Positions 12,634 through 30,632 of a stretch of DNA of 64,000 nucleotides are shown here, piece by piece; the stretch's first letter is position 1; the number at the start of each line of letters is the position of its first letter. Both the position numbers and the translations under genes were made by a program. Source of the DNA: Trebouxia sp. TZW2008 (lineage: Eukaryota; Chlorophyta; Trebouxiophyceae; Trebouxiales; Trebouxiaceae); contig BDIU01000159.1 in the NCBI GenBank assembly GCA_002118135.1, positions 1-64,000 on the forward strand. The letters run 5' to 3'. Under the pieces are notes generated by a model. The model was not told the DNA's origin. It searched no databases and saw only the letters and a program-made list of their open reading frames with translations.

Positions 12634-13608
12634 TCTCTGCATTCAGTTGCTGGTCCTGGCATGACATCGACTCTGTGAAGCATTGGCGAAGCTCAACCCA
12701 TTGGGTTGGCAACCTGGGTCCACAAACACATGGCGCCTTCAAATGCAGCTCTTCTTTGCAAGAAGTTCTTCTTCTGCCAGCTGTCCTGAAGTTTCGCTTG
12801 CGTATCAACATGACACAGCAAAGACAGCTTGGCAAGCACTGTGCATAGAGAGGTATGTAGTTGAGGCAGGTGTGAATAAGAACAGTCTATGCTTAAAATT
12901 GTCGCATAGTATTAGCACGTGAATCAATGTTGTGCTGGAGAAATTATTCCCTTGTGATCAAGATCTAATGGCTGAGGCTGCCACCGTTCAAGCGAGATGT
13001 TGACGAGGCCGTTCTACATTGAGGACAACTGCAGCGTGCTGACTTGAATTCAGCATGATCCTCACTATGATGGCCGCTGCCATCAGCGCAATTTAATGAC
13101 AGCATATTCAAAAGCATGTTGCAGTTGGTGACTTGTGTCTCCCCTTGGAGTCAAAAGGCGGCCGCCTCCCTTTCGCTGTCTGGTATGCATCAGTACAAAC
13201 TTTGTACTACAAAGAACTGTATGCTTTGCAATTTAATGATGATGCAAAGTTTTGACATGATTGTTGCGCCAATTTTCGCGAAAATGCGTCATCTCGATTT
13301 AGATTACCAGCGAGAAGGTGCATTGCTCGCAGACGTAGATCAAGACCTTTTCGCCTCGCGCGCCCGGCTGATGTCAGCTTGAGGTTTTAAGTGATACATG
13401 CTGAAGGCGCTGTGTCGCGTAAACATCTGCCTGGTCTGATCCGTGACGTGGTGCGAGGTGCTTCAATCCTTGAAGCTGACGTATTGTGCTGCGCGAAACA
13501 GGGATTTGGTGGTCTGCCGTAATCTTTTCTGCACATCTGACCTGCCTGAAGGCCTCGGCTGTGCTATGCTTTGGCTAAGCATAGCGTTCGTCTGAAGCCT
13601 CAAAAGGA
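12634..13608. other. Intergenic region between Rab3GAP and NEK
   Basis: About 975 bp between the Rab3GAP stop and the NEK start. An 88-codon plus-strand frame at 13116-13382 has no features I recognise. The last part should hold the NEK promoter and 5' UTR. I see nothing else to support. Confidence 0.4.
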
Positions 13609-16600
13609 ATGGGCTGTGTGCAGTCCAAGTCTGCACACAATCCTGCTGCAGAGGTCGTGCCTACCTCAGTCAAGGTTGCGAACAGCACAAAGACTGGAGT
13701 GGCACCAGGCAACCCAGCGCACCCAGCCCAAGCTGGTGACCCGATCTATCTTGATAGGGCTGACACCTGGGCCACAGGAACGCCGCTGGAAGACTCTAAT
13801 GGCTTTCAAATCAAGTCTGAGGGTACGTTACACAGTACATATGCGCAAGCTACCAGCTGGAGGCACTTGACAGGCTTTACATGCCTTGCAACAAGCACAA
13901 CTGCACCAGGTCATTGTTGCCGCAACATCAGCTTGGCTAACAGTTGATGCGCTGTGCAGGCAATGAGGGTCTGCAAGAGTATGTTGCTGACGTCAAGGCC
14001 TCAAACAAGCCTGGAGGCCAGAAGGGCAAGGTGGACACAACCAAGCCTGCCACAGGAGCCGCCACAATGACATCTGCATTCGCCAATGCAGACAATACCA
14101 GAGGCAGCTTTGAGTCAAACATGTCTCCTGTCAGCATTACACAGCCAGATGACCTGAGTATTGCAGAGAGCCTGCCCACTGAGCTCAGCCTTGCACAGGC
14201 GCAAGCGCAGCGTGCGACTGGATCCAGTCTTGAGGATACAGCACCCAGGGGGGGTAAGGTCACCCTCCCCCCTCTGCCCCCTGGGGTCATCCCCCGCAAC
14301 TGTGCAGCCTCTACTAGCGGTGTCAATGTCTCAGTGTTTGATGGACTTGAATCTGACCCTCTCCCGCCAAAATCCATGCATCAGATCAGTCTTCCCGGGT
14401 CTACAGGGGCTCCCTCCACCGACCCCCTGCCTATGGTTCCCGCCGACAGCAATGCAGCTCTAGAAGTGGCCACTGCTGCAGAGCCCTCTGTGAAGAGCTT
14501 CAAGCAGATGAATGCCAACAAGCCCAAAGGCACTGCCAAGCGTGCCCAGTTTGTGTCCATGTACATGCCTGCAGCCCATAGCAGCATCAACAGACCCACT
14601 TACGCTACTGAGGCTGTTGATGAGGACAACGCAGATGCTAAGGTGTCCGGCATCTTTTCTGTGTAAGTCCCTTGCTCAACAGGGTTACACTTACCTTACT
14701 AGGGTCAAATTTTCTTGCTAGATGTCAGTCACAGCTTTCCGCTGCCAGATGTATTGCAGCGTGCCCTGAGCATACAGGTTGCATCATTGGGTGCTGCTGT
14801 CATGCGTAGCAGTCATGTGCGCATGTCATCATGTGTTGTGTTATCTGGCATTGATGCAAACTGGACAACAAACAAGTTCAGAGTTCTGTGCTCACAAAAC
14901 GGCTCCGTATTTGTCAGCATCCAGGATTGGTCTTGTAAGCTGCCCTGCACGCCCACAAGTACTGCTGGATAATAATGCCAGGTGGACAATACACAGATTG
15001 ACATGGTTTCTGATTGTAGCAACTGCTCAATACTTGTCTGCATTCGAGACAAGTCATTGAGTTTGTTCAGCATGTCCAAACTTGGCTTGTGCAACATTGC
15101 CAGCAGGCTCACAACAAGTGATTTTTTCTGTATGCACAGCTAGGTGCATATACTTTACCTGGTAGAATCTTGCTAGAACGTATGTGAATGCTGACAACGA
15201 ACCGATCGACCCGTTCTAGTGCAGGCGGGATCAAGCTGATGGGTCTGGGGGCGGGTCAGGAGGGGGCAGGGGGGGCTACCAGGCCTTCAGCTCCATGGTG
15301 TTTGCACAAGGGGGGGTGCCTCAGCAGCATGTCACCTCTAATGAAATGCCTTCTCCAGAGACTGATGTGCAGCGCAATGACTTGGCGCCGGATGCATCGC
15401 TCAGTCTGACTGACGAGGGTCAGGACAGGAATATGGGTTCCCTGACAGGCTGGCAAGCCCTAGCAAATGAGGTGAGGGTTGCAGGCTTATGTCCTGGGCT
15501 GCCTCTCCAGACAGAAGCTCCCGCTATGACGCCTAAAAGTCTTTTTCTTTTCTTTTGTCGTTCTTGCAGGCTTATGCAGGCCGTGCTCATGACTGGCATT
15601 TGACATTGTCCTGCATAATTCATACTTGTTTGCATGTCTGCAAAAAAGTAGAGTTGCAAAGTGCCTTTGAGAATGTACTGACATAATCCAGCAGTCTGTG
15701 AGGGCTTTCGTAATCTTTGCAAGTTTTGCTGACCAATGCTGATGTGCAGCAAACTTAGCAGCATCTGATCAAAGCTGTGTTGTGCTTGGTGCTACCAGCA
15801 ATGAGCGCAAAGAGTATTTTTGGCACATGCGTTGTTGAACTGTTGGGCCTCAGCACCCAAGCTGCTTGAGTCACTCAGATGGCACGCTATATGCGGAAGA
15901 ATCTGCTGACAGGGTCTGTTTGTCTAGCAGGTGCTGAAGCTTTCACATGTGGCACATGTGGGTCTGCATGTGATTACAGTGGGTTTCCCTCACAATGACT
16001 GCGTTGATTGTCAAGTTGAGTGTCTTACATTGAGGTGCCGATGTGTATTGTCCTTACAACAAGACGGTTGAGTGGTCCTAGATCAGGAAGTTTCTGTTGC
16101 TGCTGCCATCCTGAGTACAGCATGTCTGCTGCTGAAGGGCACAAAAGGACGTATCATGCAAGCTATTGTCATATTTTGCTGACTGGTTGCTGCAGATCAT
16201 GCTGGAGGGCGAGGAAGAGGAAGAAGCAGCAGGTGCAGGGGGAGCAGGTGGACAGTCTCAGCGGGATATGGGTTCCCTGACAGGCTGGCAAGCCCTAGCC
16301 AATGAGGTCATAGCTGAGCTAGGGTCCGGGCAACAGGCCAGCACCTCGCAGCAGGCTGTTGACAGAGGCGATGATGAAGAAGAAGAGATGCAGGTCAGCA
16401 TTACCTGGTGTCAGACAAGGACAATTTGTGCCTTTTGGCGTTGACGCCAACGAGAGGAAAATCAAGTGATATGCTGGGCTACCCAATAGATTCACAGGGG
16501 CGCGGGAGGAATGCGGGCAAAGAGTGATGGTTCATCACTGATACCACACACATCTGCACTCTGCCTCAAGGGCTGTGTCTATGAACACACTTGATGCAAG

Positions 16601-19600
16601 CAAGCGATCTGGCGTGATGCACACGCACTAGCAGCATGTGCTGAATTTAGGTGTATAGCTTCAACACCAGTTTGTGCTTGCAAAGTTCAGCGCGCTGAAG
16701 GCATGTTGCGTCAGCCAAACCTGCTGACTCTGCTTGAATTGTGCAGGCATGGAACAATGGTACTTTCAAGATGGATGCTTCAAGGGCAGCTGTGAAGCCT
16801 GTGGGACCCCGCCGCCCCAGTGCCCTGGGAAATGGGCCCCCCAAAGAGCCCCAGTGGACACCCAGTGCTGCAGCCCCTGGAGCCAAGAAGGGGTGAGACC
16901 CAAACCCACTTTGCTTTGTCACTTTGTTGGTCTCCAGCTACTGCCGGCTGACCATGTTTTGCATGGAAAAGTGTGAATGCATTGTGGTGCAGGAACCATC
17001 TGCTGAAAGGGGTTGAGCTGATGACAGAAAGTGTCTGCCTTGACTTAACTTTTTAGCCATATTGCTTTGATCTTGTGTCCCCCCAAAAAAACTACAACAA
17101 GCATGCCATTCTGCCAGCCCTGCCAACAGACAACTGGCATGTCAGCAAAAGACTGAGCATACAGTCACTTCTTGAGCTTTGCATGTCACGCTATGTCAAG
17201 GTAAGAGAGTGGCAATACTGCTAATCAAGAGGGTATCCAGCTGAGTAAGTTTTGTGGTGCTCAGGGGCACCTTCTACATCCAGTATGAGACAATGGAGGA
17301 GCTGGGCGAGGGGGCTTTTGGCAAAGCCCTCAAGTGCAGGCGGCGGCGTGACAACCAGATCTTTGTGGTCAAGATCATGCATGAGAGCAAAATGTCTGCC
17401 AAGGCTATTGAAGAGGTGTGACTCTGTCATTGTGCTGTGCTATTTTGGCTTGTAACGGCATGGCATGGCAACTGGATGATTGTGGTCAAGATCATGCATG
17501 AGAGGAAAATGTCTGCCGAGGCCATAGAGGAGGTATGTGTTTGTGATCTTGCTGTGTGCCACAGCTGAACATGCTGGCTTGGCAAGGCCTCTGTTCTGTG
17601 CATGGTGTGCAGTCAGGAATGCATTCATGTACATAGCACAATGCCGTGATTGCAATTCAATGCATCGATAGCACCAGCAGATGTTGGGTACTGCACGTGT
17701 AAAAGCAGAAATCAGCAATGTCAGCTTGATTAGCACATTTTGGCTTTCACAGAATGTTGCCTCACAGCCATTCATGCAGGTAGTACAATGGCTACAGGCA
17801 GAATTGAGGTGAAAATGCTGAAAAGCCAATATCAACACAACCTTGTGCCATGACAGTTGCTTCAACAATGGTGATGGCTGCAGGCAAAGAACGAGGTCAA
17901 GGTGCTTAACAGCCTAAATCACCCCAACATTGTCAAGTACTATGAGTGCTACCAGGAGCGCAACATGATGCACATCATCATGGAGTTCTGCCAGGTGCTT
18001 CTGCCATCCCTTGCTTCTGCATACTTCTGCTGCAGCCCTCTATGCTGCTGCTGCATGCTGCTGACCACACATGCTGCTCAGAACGCCTTTGTACGGTGTT
18101 ATGCCTGACTTATACACCTGTTGCAAAAAATGATGAAATGCTCTCATACCTGCAGATCTTGCACAGATCTTGCCACAGTGTGACATCATTGCATAGCAAG
18201 CACTGCCCTCGTTTGTTGCACTGTGCAGCAGCTCGACTTGTTGCTCTTGCCAATCAGCATGATTAGGTCTGTCAGAGCCCATGAACTGCAGCTTATCAAC
18301 ATGCGACTTGATTGATGAGTGATTTGCAGGAAGGAGACTTGGACTCTGCCATCAAGAAGTACAAGGGATACCTGCCTGAGGACGATATCATGCTGAAGTT
18401 TGTGCAGATAGCGCTGGCTCTGCACTACACCCACAGCAAGGTACACCTTTCCATGCCACGCTAGGCATGTCATTCAACATTTGCAATCAACACTGCATCA
18501 CTGCTAACGTTGCCGTGGTCCATGCTGACGCTACGCGGCTCACATTTGTGCCTATAAACATGTGCAGAATCAGACAGGCTTTCTGCTGACGCTAATTTGC
18601 ATACGCCGCTCAGCTCGCAGCAACTTCTGTGACATATTATTCATATTGCAAATGGCTGCTTTTGACAAAATCAAAGACAATAGGCATACCATCAAACACA
18701 GCTGGTATGTAGTGTATGACTTACTAGATCAACACTTGGAGCAGCAAGGCTCATGCGGAACATCACACATGGCTGATACGTGTTGTGTGTGATGTGTACC
18801 AGGGCATCATTCACCGTGACTTGAAGGCTAACAACATCTTCTGTTCGGCTCACGGCATTGTGAAGCTGGGAGACTTTGGCATCAGCAAAGCCCTGGGTGA
18901 CAACCAGAATGTGGCTCGCACCATGGTTGGCACGCCCTACTACATGTCACCTGAGATTCTCAAGGTGATAGTGTCACCCTGTGATGTGCAATCATCACTG
19001 CATCTGCTCTTGGGCTGCTTCTACTCACTGAGGCTCTTCTTATGATGCCTGATACCAATAAGGAAATGATTGGTTACACTTTCCAGCACATGTGCTAGGT
19101 GTGTGTGGCCCCAGTTTTATTGCGCCATGCTGACTTGTTCTGAGCATCATTCTAAGAGCGCCTGACATTGTAGACTTCTGCTGCTTTGTTTACCTGCTTC
19201 CTTCTAATCATGCATCAGTCAATACACTAGTGTTGCTGCACAATTCTAAGGCAGCTGGCAAGTCCATGTCTGTAATGCAATTTGGCTGAAGTTCTACCCC
19301 ACTTGTATGCTGCATAGCACAGCATCTGGAAATTTATTTTACAACACAGAAACTGCAAGCAGTTGCAGTGCAGCGCTAGTAACCAAATGGCACTTAGGTT
19401 TGGAAGAAGGATCTGCCAGCTCTGATTGCTATCTGGTTATTAGCGCTGCACTGCAGCTGTCTGCAGTTTCTGTGTTGTGAGATCAATGTGTGCTGTGCTG
19501 TGATGTGCCAGCACACCCAACAATGTGTGACAATATCACATGTCAACATATGTCGCCAGTCCTGTAGCTGTCATGACCCATGTACACATTTGCAGCTGGC

Positions 19601-22600
19601 AATCAAGGTCAAGCAGCTAGTCAGATGAAGAGGATAGCAGTCAGCTTGCTATCTGACCAAATCTGATCGAATTGACGTCCATCGGGTGGTGCGTGTAGGG
19701 CATGGCGTGTAGGGCAGCTGCCTGATTTTGAGTGCTTTGAGATCATTATATGTTTGGCTGTGCTGTGCTAGAAGACAGCATAATGTGTGTGAAGTTGCCA
19801 CATGTCACCGTTCCTGTTGCTATCATATTTTGAAAACACAAGCACTCATGTGCAGTTTGCAACCCAGGCCAAGGAGCTAGTTAGGTAAACATACGAGCAG
19901 TCAATCAGCTATCTGACTGCATCTTGCTTGATCTCCGCCGGATGATGCGTGTAGGGCAAGGCGTATGATGGTAAGACTGATGTGTGGGCCATCGGGTGTG
20001 TGCTGTATGAGATGTGCGCTCTGAAGAAGGCATTTGATGCCAGCAACCTGGGTGCTATCACAGTCAAGGTCATGAGGTGAGGCATTCAATCCAACTGAAA
20101 GAGTACGTCAGGGCAATAAGGACAGTAGTCTGATATGTTCGTATTGTTCTGACCATGCCTTGTCCATTTTGGCCTCATGCAGTAGCAAGACAGGAATTGC
20201 GCCTCTGTAGTCACACCTAGCGCCTGTGCTACAGCGTGTGACGCTGTCTCGTTACTTCACTTTGAGCATTGTCATTTTCACCATCATTATCATTATGGTA
20301 ACAACCATTATGAATGTCAAGGCAAGCAATTGTGGCATCATCTATACACTGCCATCATCATTTTCCTGTGATTGTCATCATGCAGTGGCAAGTTCCCGCC
20401 CATCCCAGCCCACTACAGCAGCGACTTGAAGGAGCTGGTGGAGGCGCTCATCAAGAAGGAGCCAGAGGCGCGCCCCAGCCTGCAGGAGATCCTGGACCTG
20501 GCCTATGTGCGCCGCCACATGCAGCTGTACCGTGACCACATATCGCGCCATATCACGGAGAGGCAGACCAGCTTCCAGCGCTCCCTCAGCCAGTTCAATC
20601 TGGAGGCCATCGTCCAGGTATAGTCATTGAAAGGTTGATGTGCTGGATGTAGATCTGTGTCATGTTTGATCACTGCATGTTTGGTGAAGATTGAAGGCAG
20701 TCTGCCTGTTCTGATTCTGAAGGGGACCACTCCCTTTTGCTGCCAGTGTACAGCTGACGCATATGCTGCACAGATCTGCACAGAGGATAGTCATTACAAT
20801 TGTCGCTGCTGAGGCTGCTGCATCTGTATCAAGCTGAAAGCTGACATATTGCAACGTTTGTGCAGGCAGCTGAGGGTGGTTCAGAAGGCGCTGCCCTGCA
20901 AGCCCACCTGGACAGTGCCATTCAGGCAGGCCTCATACAGACATCTGGACTGAGCCCTTCAGGGGAGCCTGGGGCCAGCCCTAGGGATGGAAGCCAATCA
21001 GCAGGTGCCAAATGTGCTCTGCGCTGCAGTTACCATGAACGTCACACTGAAAGCTTTGGAGCTTCACACTCACTGACTGTAACTTCACGACTGCTTGCCA
21101 AAAAAGTTCGGAAACTTCCAGATGTTCCTGAGAGAGAGGGAGTGTTAAGAACCTCCACACATTGCGCATGATCAAGCAGCATCAAGTGGCAGTTGTATGT
21201 GTGTGATGTGTGTGACTTGCATCTGTACAAAGATGTCAAAAGAATAGCCACAAGCTGTATCTGGCAAGGCTGTCACCTAGGGGATTAGTGATATGTTTGC
21301 CATCATTACCAGAACCTTTGTCATCGCCATAGGGCCTTCAGAGTCAATTAGGGGCCCTGGGCCCCTGGAGCTTGGGAAGGCGCGCACAGCTCCAGCATCG
21401 TCATCATTCATGTTGTTGCTACTCATATTGATGTTCATACAATGATCCTTATACTGATGCATGTGTGACAGGGCCTTCAGGGCCGGATAGACCGAGGGCC
21501 CCTGGGGGTGGGGGCCGGGCGCGCCGCAAGTCTGGCATCATCATGAGTGAGCTGGGCGCCAACCTCAGAGTCCATGGGGACTCTAACGCTACTGTAAGTC
21601 TGCTTGTGGCATTTTGAGCGTCGTGCATATGTGACATGTGCAACATGTGATGCCTTCCCTCCAAACTGCATCATGCTTTGACAGGCATAGCACTGTATGA
21701 AGCTACAACCTCAGAGTCCATGGGGACTCTAACGCTACTGTAAGCCTGTTTGTCGACATACAAGCTGGTCATAGCATTCTTGTGGCACATATCAATGCAT
21801 ATGTCAAAAGTTTGCACGCTGTGCTGTCTACTCTTTGATGTATCATCCCTTGTGGGCTACAAGGGGCAGCCAGTCTTCAGAGAGTGTGCACCTTGCTGTG
21901 CGTTCGCCATCTTTCTGCTGGATGCTTGCCACACTTGTATGCATGCTGCCATCACTGATGCACGGTCAGGCACGGTGGCACATTTCTTACTGCCATTGGG
22001 CAAGAGCAACAGCGTTGGGCAGTGCAAGGCAGCACTCAAGTCACGCTTCAAGACAGCTAATGATGTGAGGTTCTGATCAGCTAGACAAGCTATTCGCCCA
22101 AGTCAGCAGGCATCTTAGGAACGCTGCTGGGCTAAACATGCAGCATGCAGCAGTCCAGACAGGCAGTCGTGCAGCGATATACTGTGGCTCTGCTGGCGCC
22201 TCAGTGACAGTCTTGCCAGCGCAGCAGGTTCATGGCTCTAATCAGGGGCTTTTTTGGCAGCAGTTTGGGGTGTTTGCTGCCATGCCTTTGCAAGCATCTT
22301 TCAGCTGTTGCAGCTGCTATTTGAGAGGCCAGGCAGCAGGAGCTGCAATTTGCCCCAGCCAGTCCCGCAGCAGATGCAGACATGCAAGCAAGCATGCAGA
22401 AGCAGCAACAGATAAAGCTGTGTCTGTCAGAGCCCATGTCATCATCAGCAGCAGCAGCAGCAGCAGCAGCACAAGACCTTTGGTAGTGACTGTTTGCGTG
22501 CAGCCTCATGGCAGCAAGAGCAGAGGCGGCAGCAAGCTCAGTACTCATCACGCATCATGAGCAGATGCACTCAGGCAATGAGTACCCCTGCAGCATAAGC

Positions 22601-24400
22601 AGCAGTAGCAGCTCTCTCCATACAAGAACATTTGGCTTACTGTTTACCGTGTTCCTTGTGTGGCATGCTACACCAGGCGACATGTCTGCAAACAGCAGCT
22701 GCAGCAGTGGCAGGATCAGCAGCAGTCAATTTTGTCCACCAATGAGACACACTGCCTTGAGCGCATGCATACAGCTAGCAACTGCTGCAGAGGCTGTGGC
22801 AGTCAGTCTTTTGCAGAGTACCAACAGCGACCGCATTGAATAAGGCACAGCAGCAGTGTTTGTGCGTTCAGCTTAAGCAGTGACCACAGCAGACAACAGC
22901 AGGGTTGGCAAGGCTCAGCACCCTTGCACTGAGATTTTGACAGTCTTGATGGCAGGGATGACCGTACAAGCTGTTGTGTTGCATGAAGCTCTGACAGAAC
23001 AAGAAGCAGTTTATAAGCTATGATTGCAGTATTGATGGCAGGGTGGACTGTATGTGGTGTTGCATGACTACAGGCGGCAGCTGCAGCGGCAGCAGAGGCA
23101 GCAGCTAGAAGAGGGGCGGAAGCTGCAGCGCGGCAGGCACACCGCCAGGAGCGGCGGCAGCGTGAGGAGGCCCAAGCCCTCACCAACCTGCGTGCCTTCA
23201 AGGACTCCATCAAAGCAGCTGTTTCTAGGGTATGCCATGGACCCCTGTGTTGGCTTCTTCTCCGGTTCCTGCTCTCAATCCCAGATGCTAGCAATTGTGC
23301 TGTCATGACTGGCATATCATGCATTGCGCTAAGTATGTTTGTATGGAGCTTGCAAATTACAATCTGGCATTGTATGGAGCGCCTGTATGCAGAGATGCTT
23401 GCAAATTTCAGCATGTTGAAGTGCATGGATATGAGGGCGATGCTGAGGCAATCTTCATGTCATGGCTCTGCATCAAGCCAGCCTGCTGCTCTGATGCTCT
23501 GAGGCTTCGCATCTCTCCCTATTTCAACTGTTGTTGCATGGCTGATCACCTTGTGTGCAAAAGGCACTAGTGGAACAACCAAAGACTGCTGCTACAAAAG
23601 CAGCAAGCAGATAACATTGAGCTATAAATCAATTGGGGAGAATATGGTGCATTTCATGGTGCAGGTGGGTAGCACAGGCACAGCTGGCCTGCCTCCCATC
23701 ACCCCTTCTGCTAAGTCTGCCAGCTCCGGGGCCAGCACAGCCTTGCCAACCCCAGTTGCAAGTGCCACAGCCGCGAGGCGCAGCAGGTTTGGAGGCTCTA
23801 GCAGCCGCTCCATGGACAACCTAGCAGCGCTAGATGTGCCGGCTACAGACATCACTGCTGCGCAGGCCAACCGGGGGCAGCGCTTCAGTCTGTTCAATTC
23901 ATGTGAGCTTGCAGTGCAATTCAGGATTTTTCCCATGTTCATTTCCCATCTGAACTATTGGGGTGCAGCTCATGATGGTCTGCATGTTCAGATCATGATG
24001 TTCTGCATCTTTAGCTCACCACAAAATGCATGGGAGCAGAATTCGATTCATGATGGTCTGCATGAATGTGGTTTTTAGGCAGCCTTTCTCAGGCAGTCAG
24101 TGACAACCATTGCCATGCTGTGATTGGTACCGCACGTTGACATGACGCCAACAGCTGACAGGATGTATAGCATGTGGTGTTGCTTTCTTGCAATGTTGCT
24201 GCGAATGCAGACTATCCTCATGTGGTATTGTGTTGTTTGATGCAGCGTTGACACGAGGCAACAAGGAGGAGACAGCAGATGACGAGGACACCAGCCCTGA
24301 TTGTCGCACTGACTCGCTAACACAGTTGCAGCAGAAGGTCCCCAATCTAATGGCTCAAATCAATGGCATTGCACAAAATCCGCCAACCACACAAATATAA
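13609..24400 (+). CDS. NIMA-related (NEK) protein kinase with long N-terminal extension and myristoylation-type start
   Basis: Serine/threonine kinase of the NEK family, whose members act in mitosis, microtubules and cilia. Traced exons: 13609-13822, 13960-14662, 15225-15471, 16196-16393, 16747-16892, 17265-17415, 17884-17994, 18330-18440, 18803-18964, 19955-20076, 20386-20617, 20866-21004, 21472-21593, 23074-23229, 23665-23902, 24246-24400. Phases close to 1069 codons; one more exon may lie in 21600-23070. Start MGCVQSK is a classic N-myristoylation/palmitoylation motif. About 500 residues of low-complexity Ser/Pro/Ala sequence precede the kinase domain: G-E-G-A-F-G-K glycine loop, FVVKIMHE lysine, IIHRDLKANNIF catalytic loop, KLGDFGISKALG, and GTPYYMSPEI. 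Then come SDVWAIG-like TDVWAIGCVLYEMC and the NEK-typical GKFPPIPAHYSSDL. The C-terminus has an Ala/Arg/Glu coiled-coil exon (23074-23229). All catalytic residues are present. Confidence 0.92.
15433..16309 (+). repeat. Repeated exon segment encoding MGSLTGWQALANE in the NEK extension
   Basis: The stretch ATGGGTTCCCTGACAGGCTG and its continuation to GCAA(A/C/T)GAGG occur at 15433-15472 (end of exon 3) and 16268-16307 (middle of exon 4). Both are in frame, so the predicted protein carries the motif twice if both exons are used. The first copy is followed at once by a donor (GAG|GTGAGG); the second reads through. Confidence 0.85.
17345..17535 (+). repeat. Partial copy of a NEK kinase exon end, with its own donor
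   Basis: The exon end encoding VVKIMHESKMSAKAIEE (to 17415) is repeated at about 17479-17531 as VVKIMHERKMSAEAIEE. The first is followed by a poor donor (GTGTGA), the second by a good one (GTATGT). The copy has no upstream acceptor AG directly before it, so it is probably not a complete exon. Confidence 0.85.
19337..19485. repeat. Inverted repeat, about 50-bp arms, in a NEK intron
   Basis: The left arm (about 19340-19390, ACAACACAGAAACTGCAAGC onward) is nearly the reverse complement of the right arm (about 19430-19482, ending CTGCAGTTTCTGTGTTGT). The loop is about 40-45 nt. The arms could form a stable hairpin in RNA or DNA. It may be a small MITE or a snapback duplication; I see no transposase. 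Confidence 0.8.
19475..19975 (+). repeat. Diverged direct repeat, about 255 bp, ending at a NEK 3' splice site
   Basis: Unit 1 (about 19475-19720) and unit 2 (about 19737-19975) align in order through TGAGATCA, CACATGTCA, CAAGGTCAAG/CCAAGGAGCTAGT and GGTGCGTGTAGGGCA/GATGCGTGTAGGGCA. Unit 2 ends in the functional acceptor TGTAG|GGCAAGGCG (exon starts 19955). Unit 1 keeps an equivalent TGTAGGGCATGGCG. Confidence 0.7.
21556..21745 (+). repeat. Duplicated exon end plus donor in NEK
   Basis: AACCTCAGAGTCCATGGGGA continuing to CTCTAACGCTACTGTAAG is present at 21561-21598 (end of exon 21472-21593 with donor GTAAGT) and again at 21706-21743 with donor GTAAGC. The two 38-nt copies are identical over exon sequence and donor. 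Either donor could be used if an acceptor lies between. Confidence 0.85.
22444..22472 (+). repeat. (CAG)n trinucleotide run
   Basis: About eight to nine CAG/AGC repeats in an interrupted Ser/Gln/Ala-coding or intronic stretch (22430-22730) between traced NEK exons. The frame giving poly-Ala is closed shortly after by TAG, so coding status is uncertain. Confidence 0.8.
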
Positions 24401-25046
24401 CTGGACAAGGCTTGAAGCTTGATAGTGCCTAACACATGCTAGTTGACAACACACAGCTCTGTGCAATGCTGCCATGGGGACACTTTGTCTGCAGCATTTT
24501 ACTATGTGGGGTGGTCTCATGTTATGATTCTGGTGCTACACAGACGAACTGCAATTTTGTTGGCCCATTTGCAGTGCCCAGATTGCCCTTGGTCTGTTGA
24601 ATAAGTCTGTGATGAACACGTATGACGTCAAGTTGGTACATACAGTTCTGCTGCAGTTGGAACAGTTTGCTTAACAATGTACGCAGAGGGAATGTTGTGG
24701 GTGCTTGTTGAATCTGTTGCTTGCTGAGCTGCCACGGCAGTCAGAAAATTTGGCATGATCAAGGGCTGTTAAATCAAGTCTGTGTCGCAACAACATGACA
24801 GCTGATAGTTCAGGGCTTCTCTGCCAATTGTTTACGAAGTAACTGCTTGCTGGCAATGCTGAATTTGTAAACAATACCACACACAAGTACATACTTCGAC
24901 AGCGGACCTCCACATTACATGCAACGAAGGCCTGCTGCGCACACCACATGATGAAGGGTTTGGACTGATGTCCTATGCCATAATTTTTCAAGCAAAAGCA
25001 TGCAAGCTGCAAAAACTAGAAAGTACTCGAACGAGACTGAATCCTG
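24401..25046. other. Intergenic region between convergent NEK and KATNAL2
   Basis: The two genes end toward each other, so this 646-bp stretch should contain both 3' UTRs. A 113-codon minus-strand frame (24671-25012) shows no recognisable domain and I do not call it a gene. Confidence 0.4.

Positions 25047-30632
<5,586 letters not shown>

Noticed and set aside
22140..22730. Possible extra NEK exon with poly-Ala or poly-Ser/Gln
   Set aside because: All three frames are closed within the stretch and no acceptor-donor pair keeps the phase convincingly, so I left it out of the exon chain.
22803..23426. 207-codon minus-strand reading frame
   Set aside because: It is the complement of the NEK coiled-coil exon (23074-23229) and flanking introns; the poly-Ala and poly-Arg parts mirror GCA/CGG codons on the plus strand.
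24671..25012. 113-codon minus-strand frame just beyond the KATNAL2 stop
   Set aside because: Lies in the expected KATNAL2 3' UTR and has no domain.
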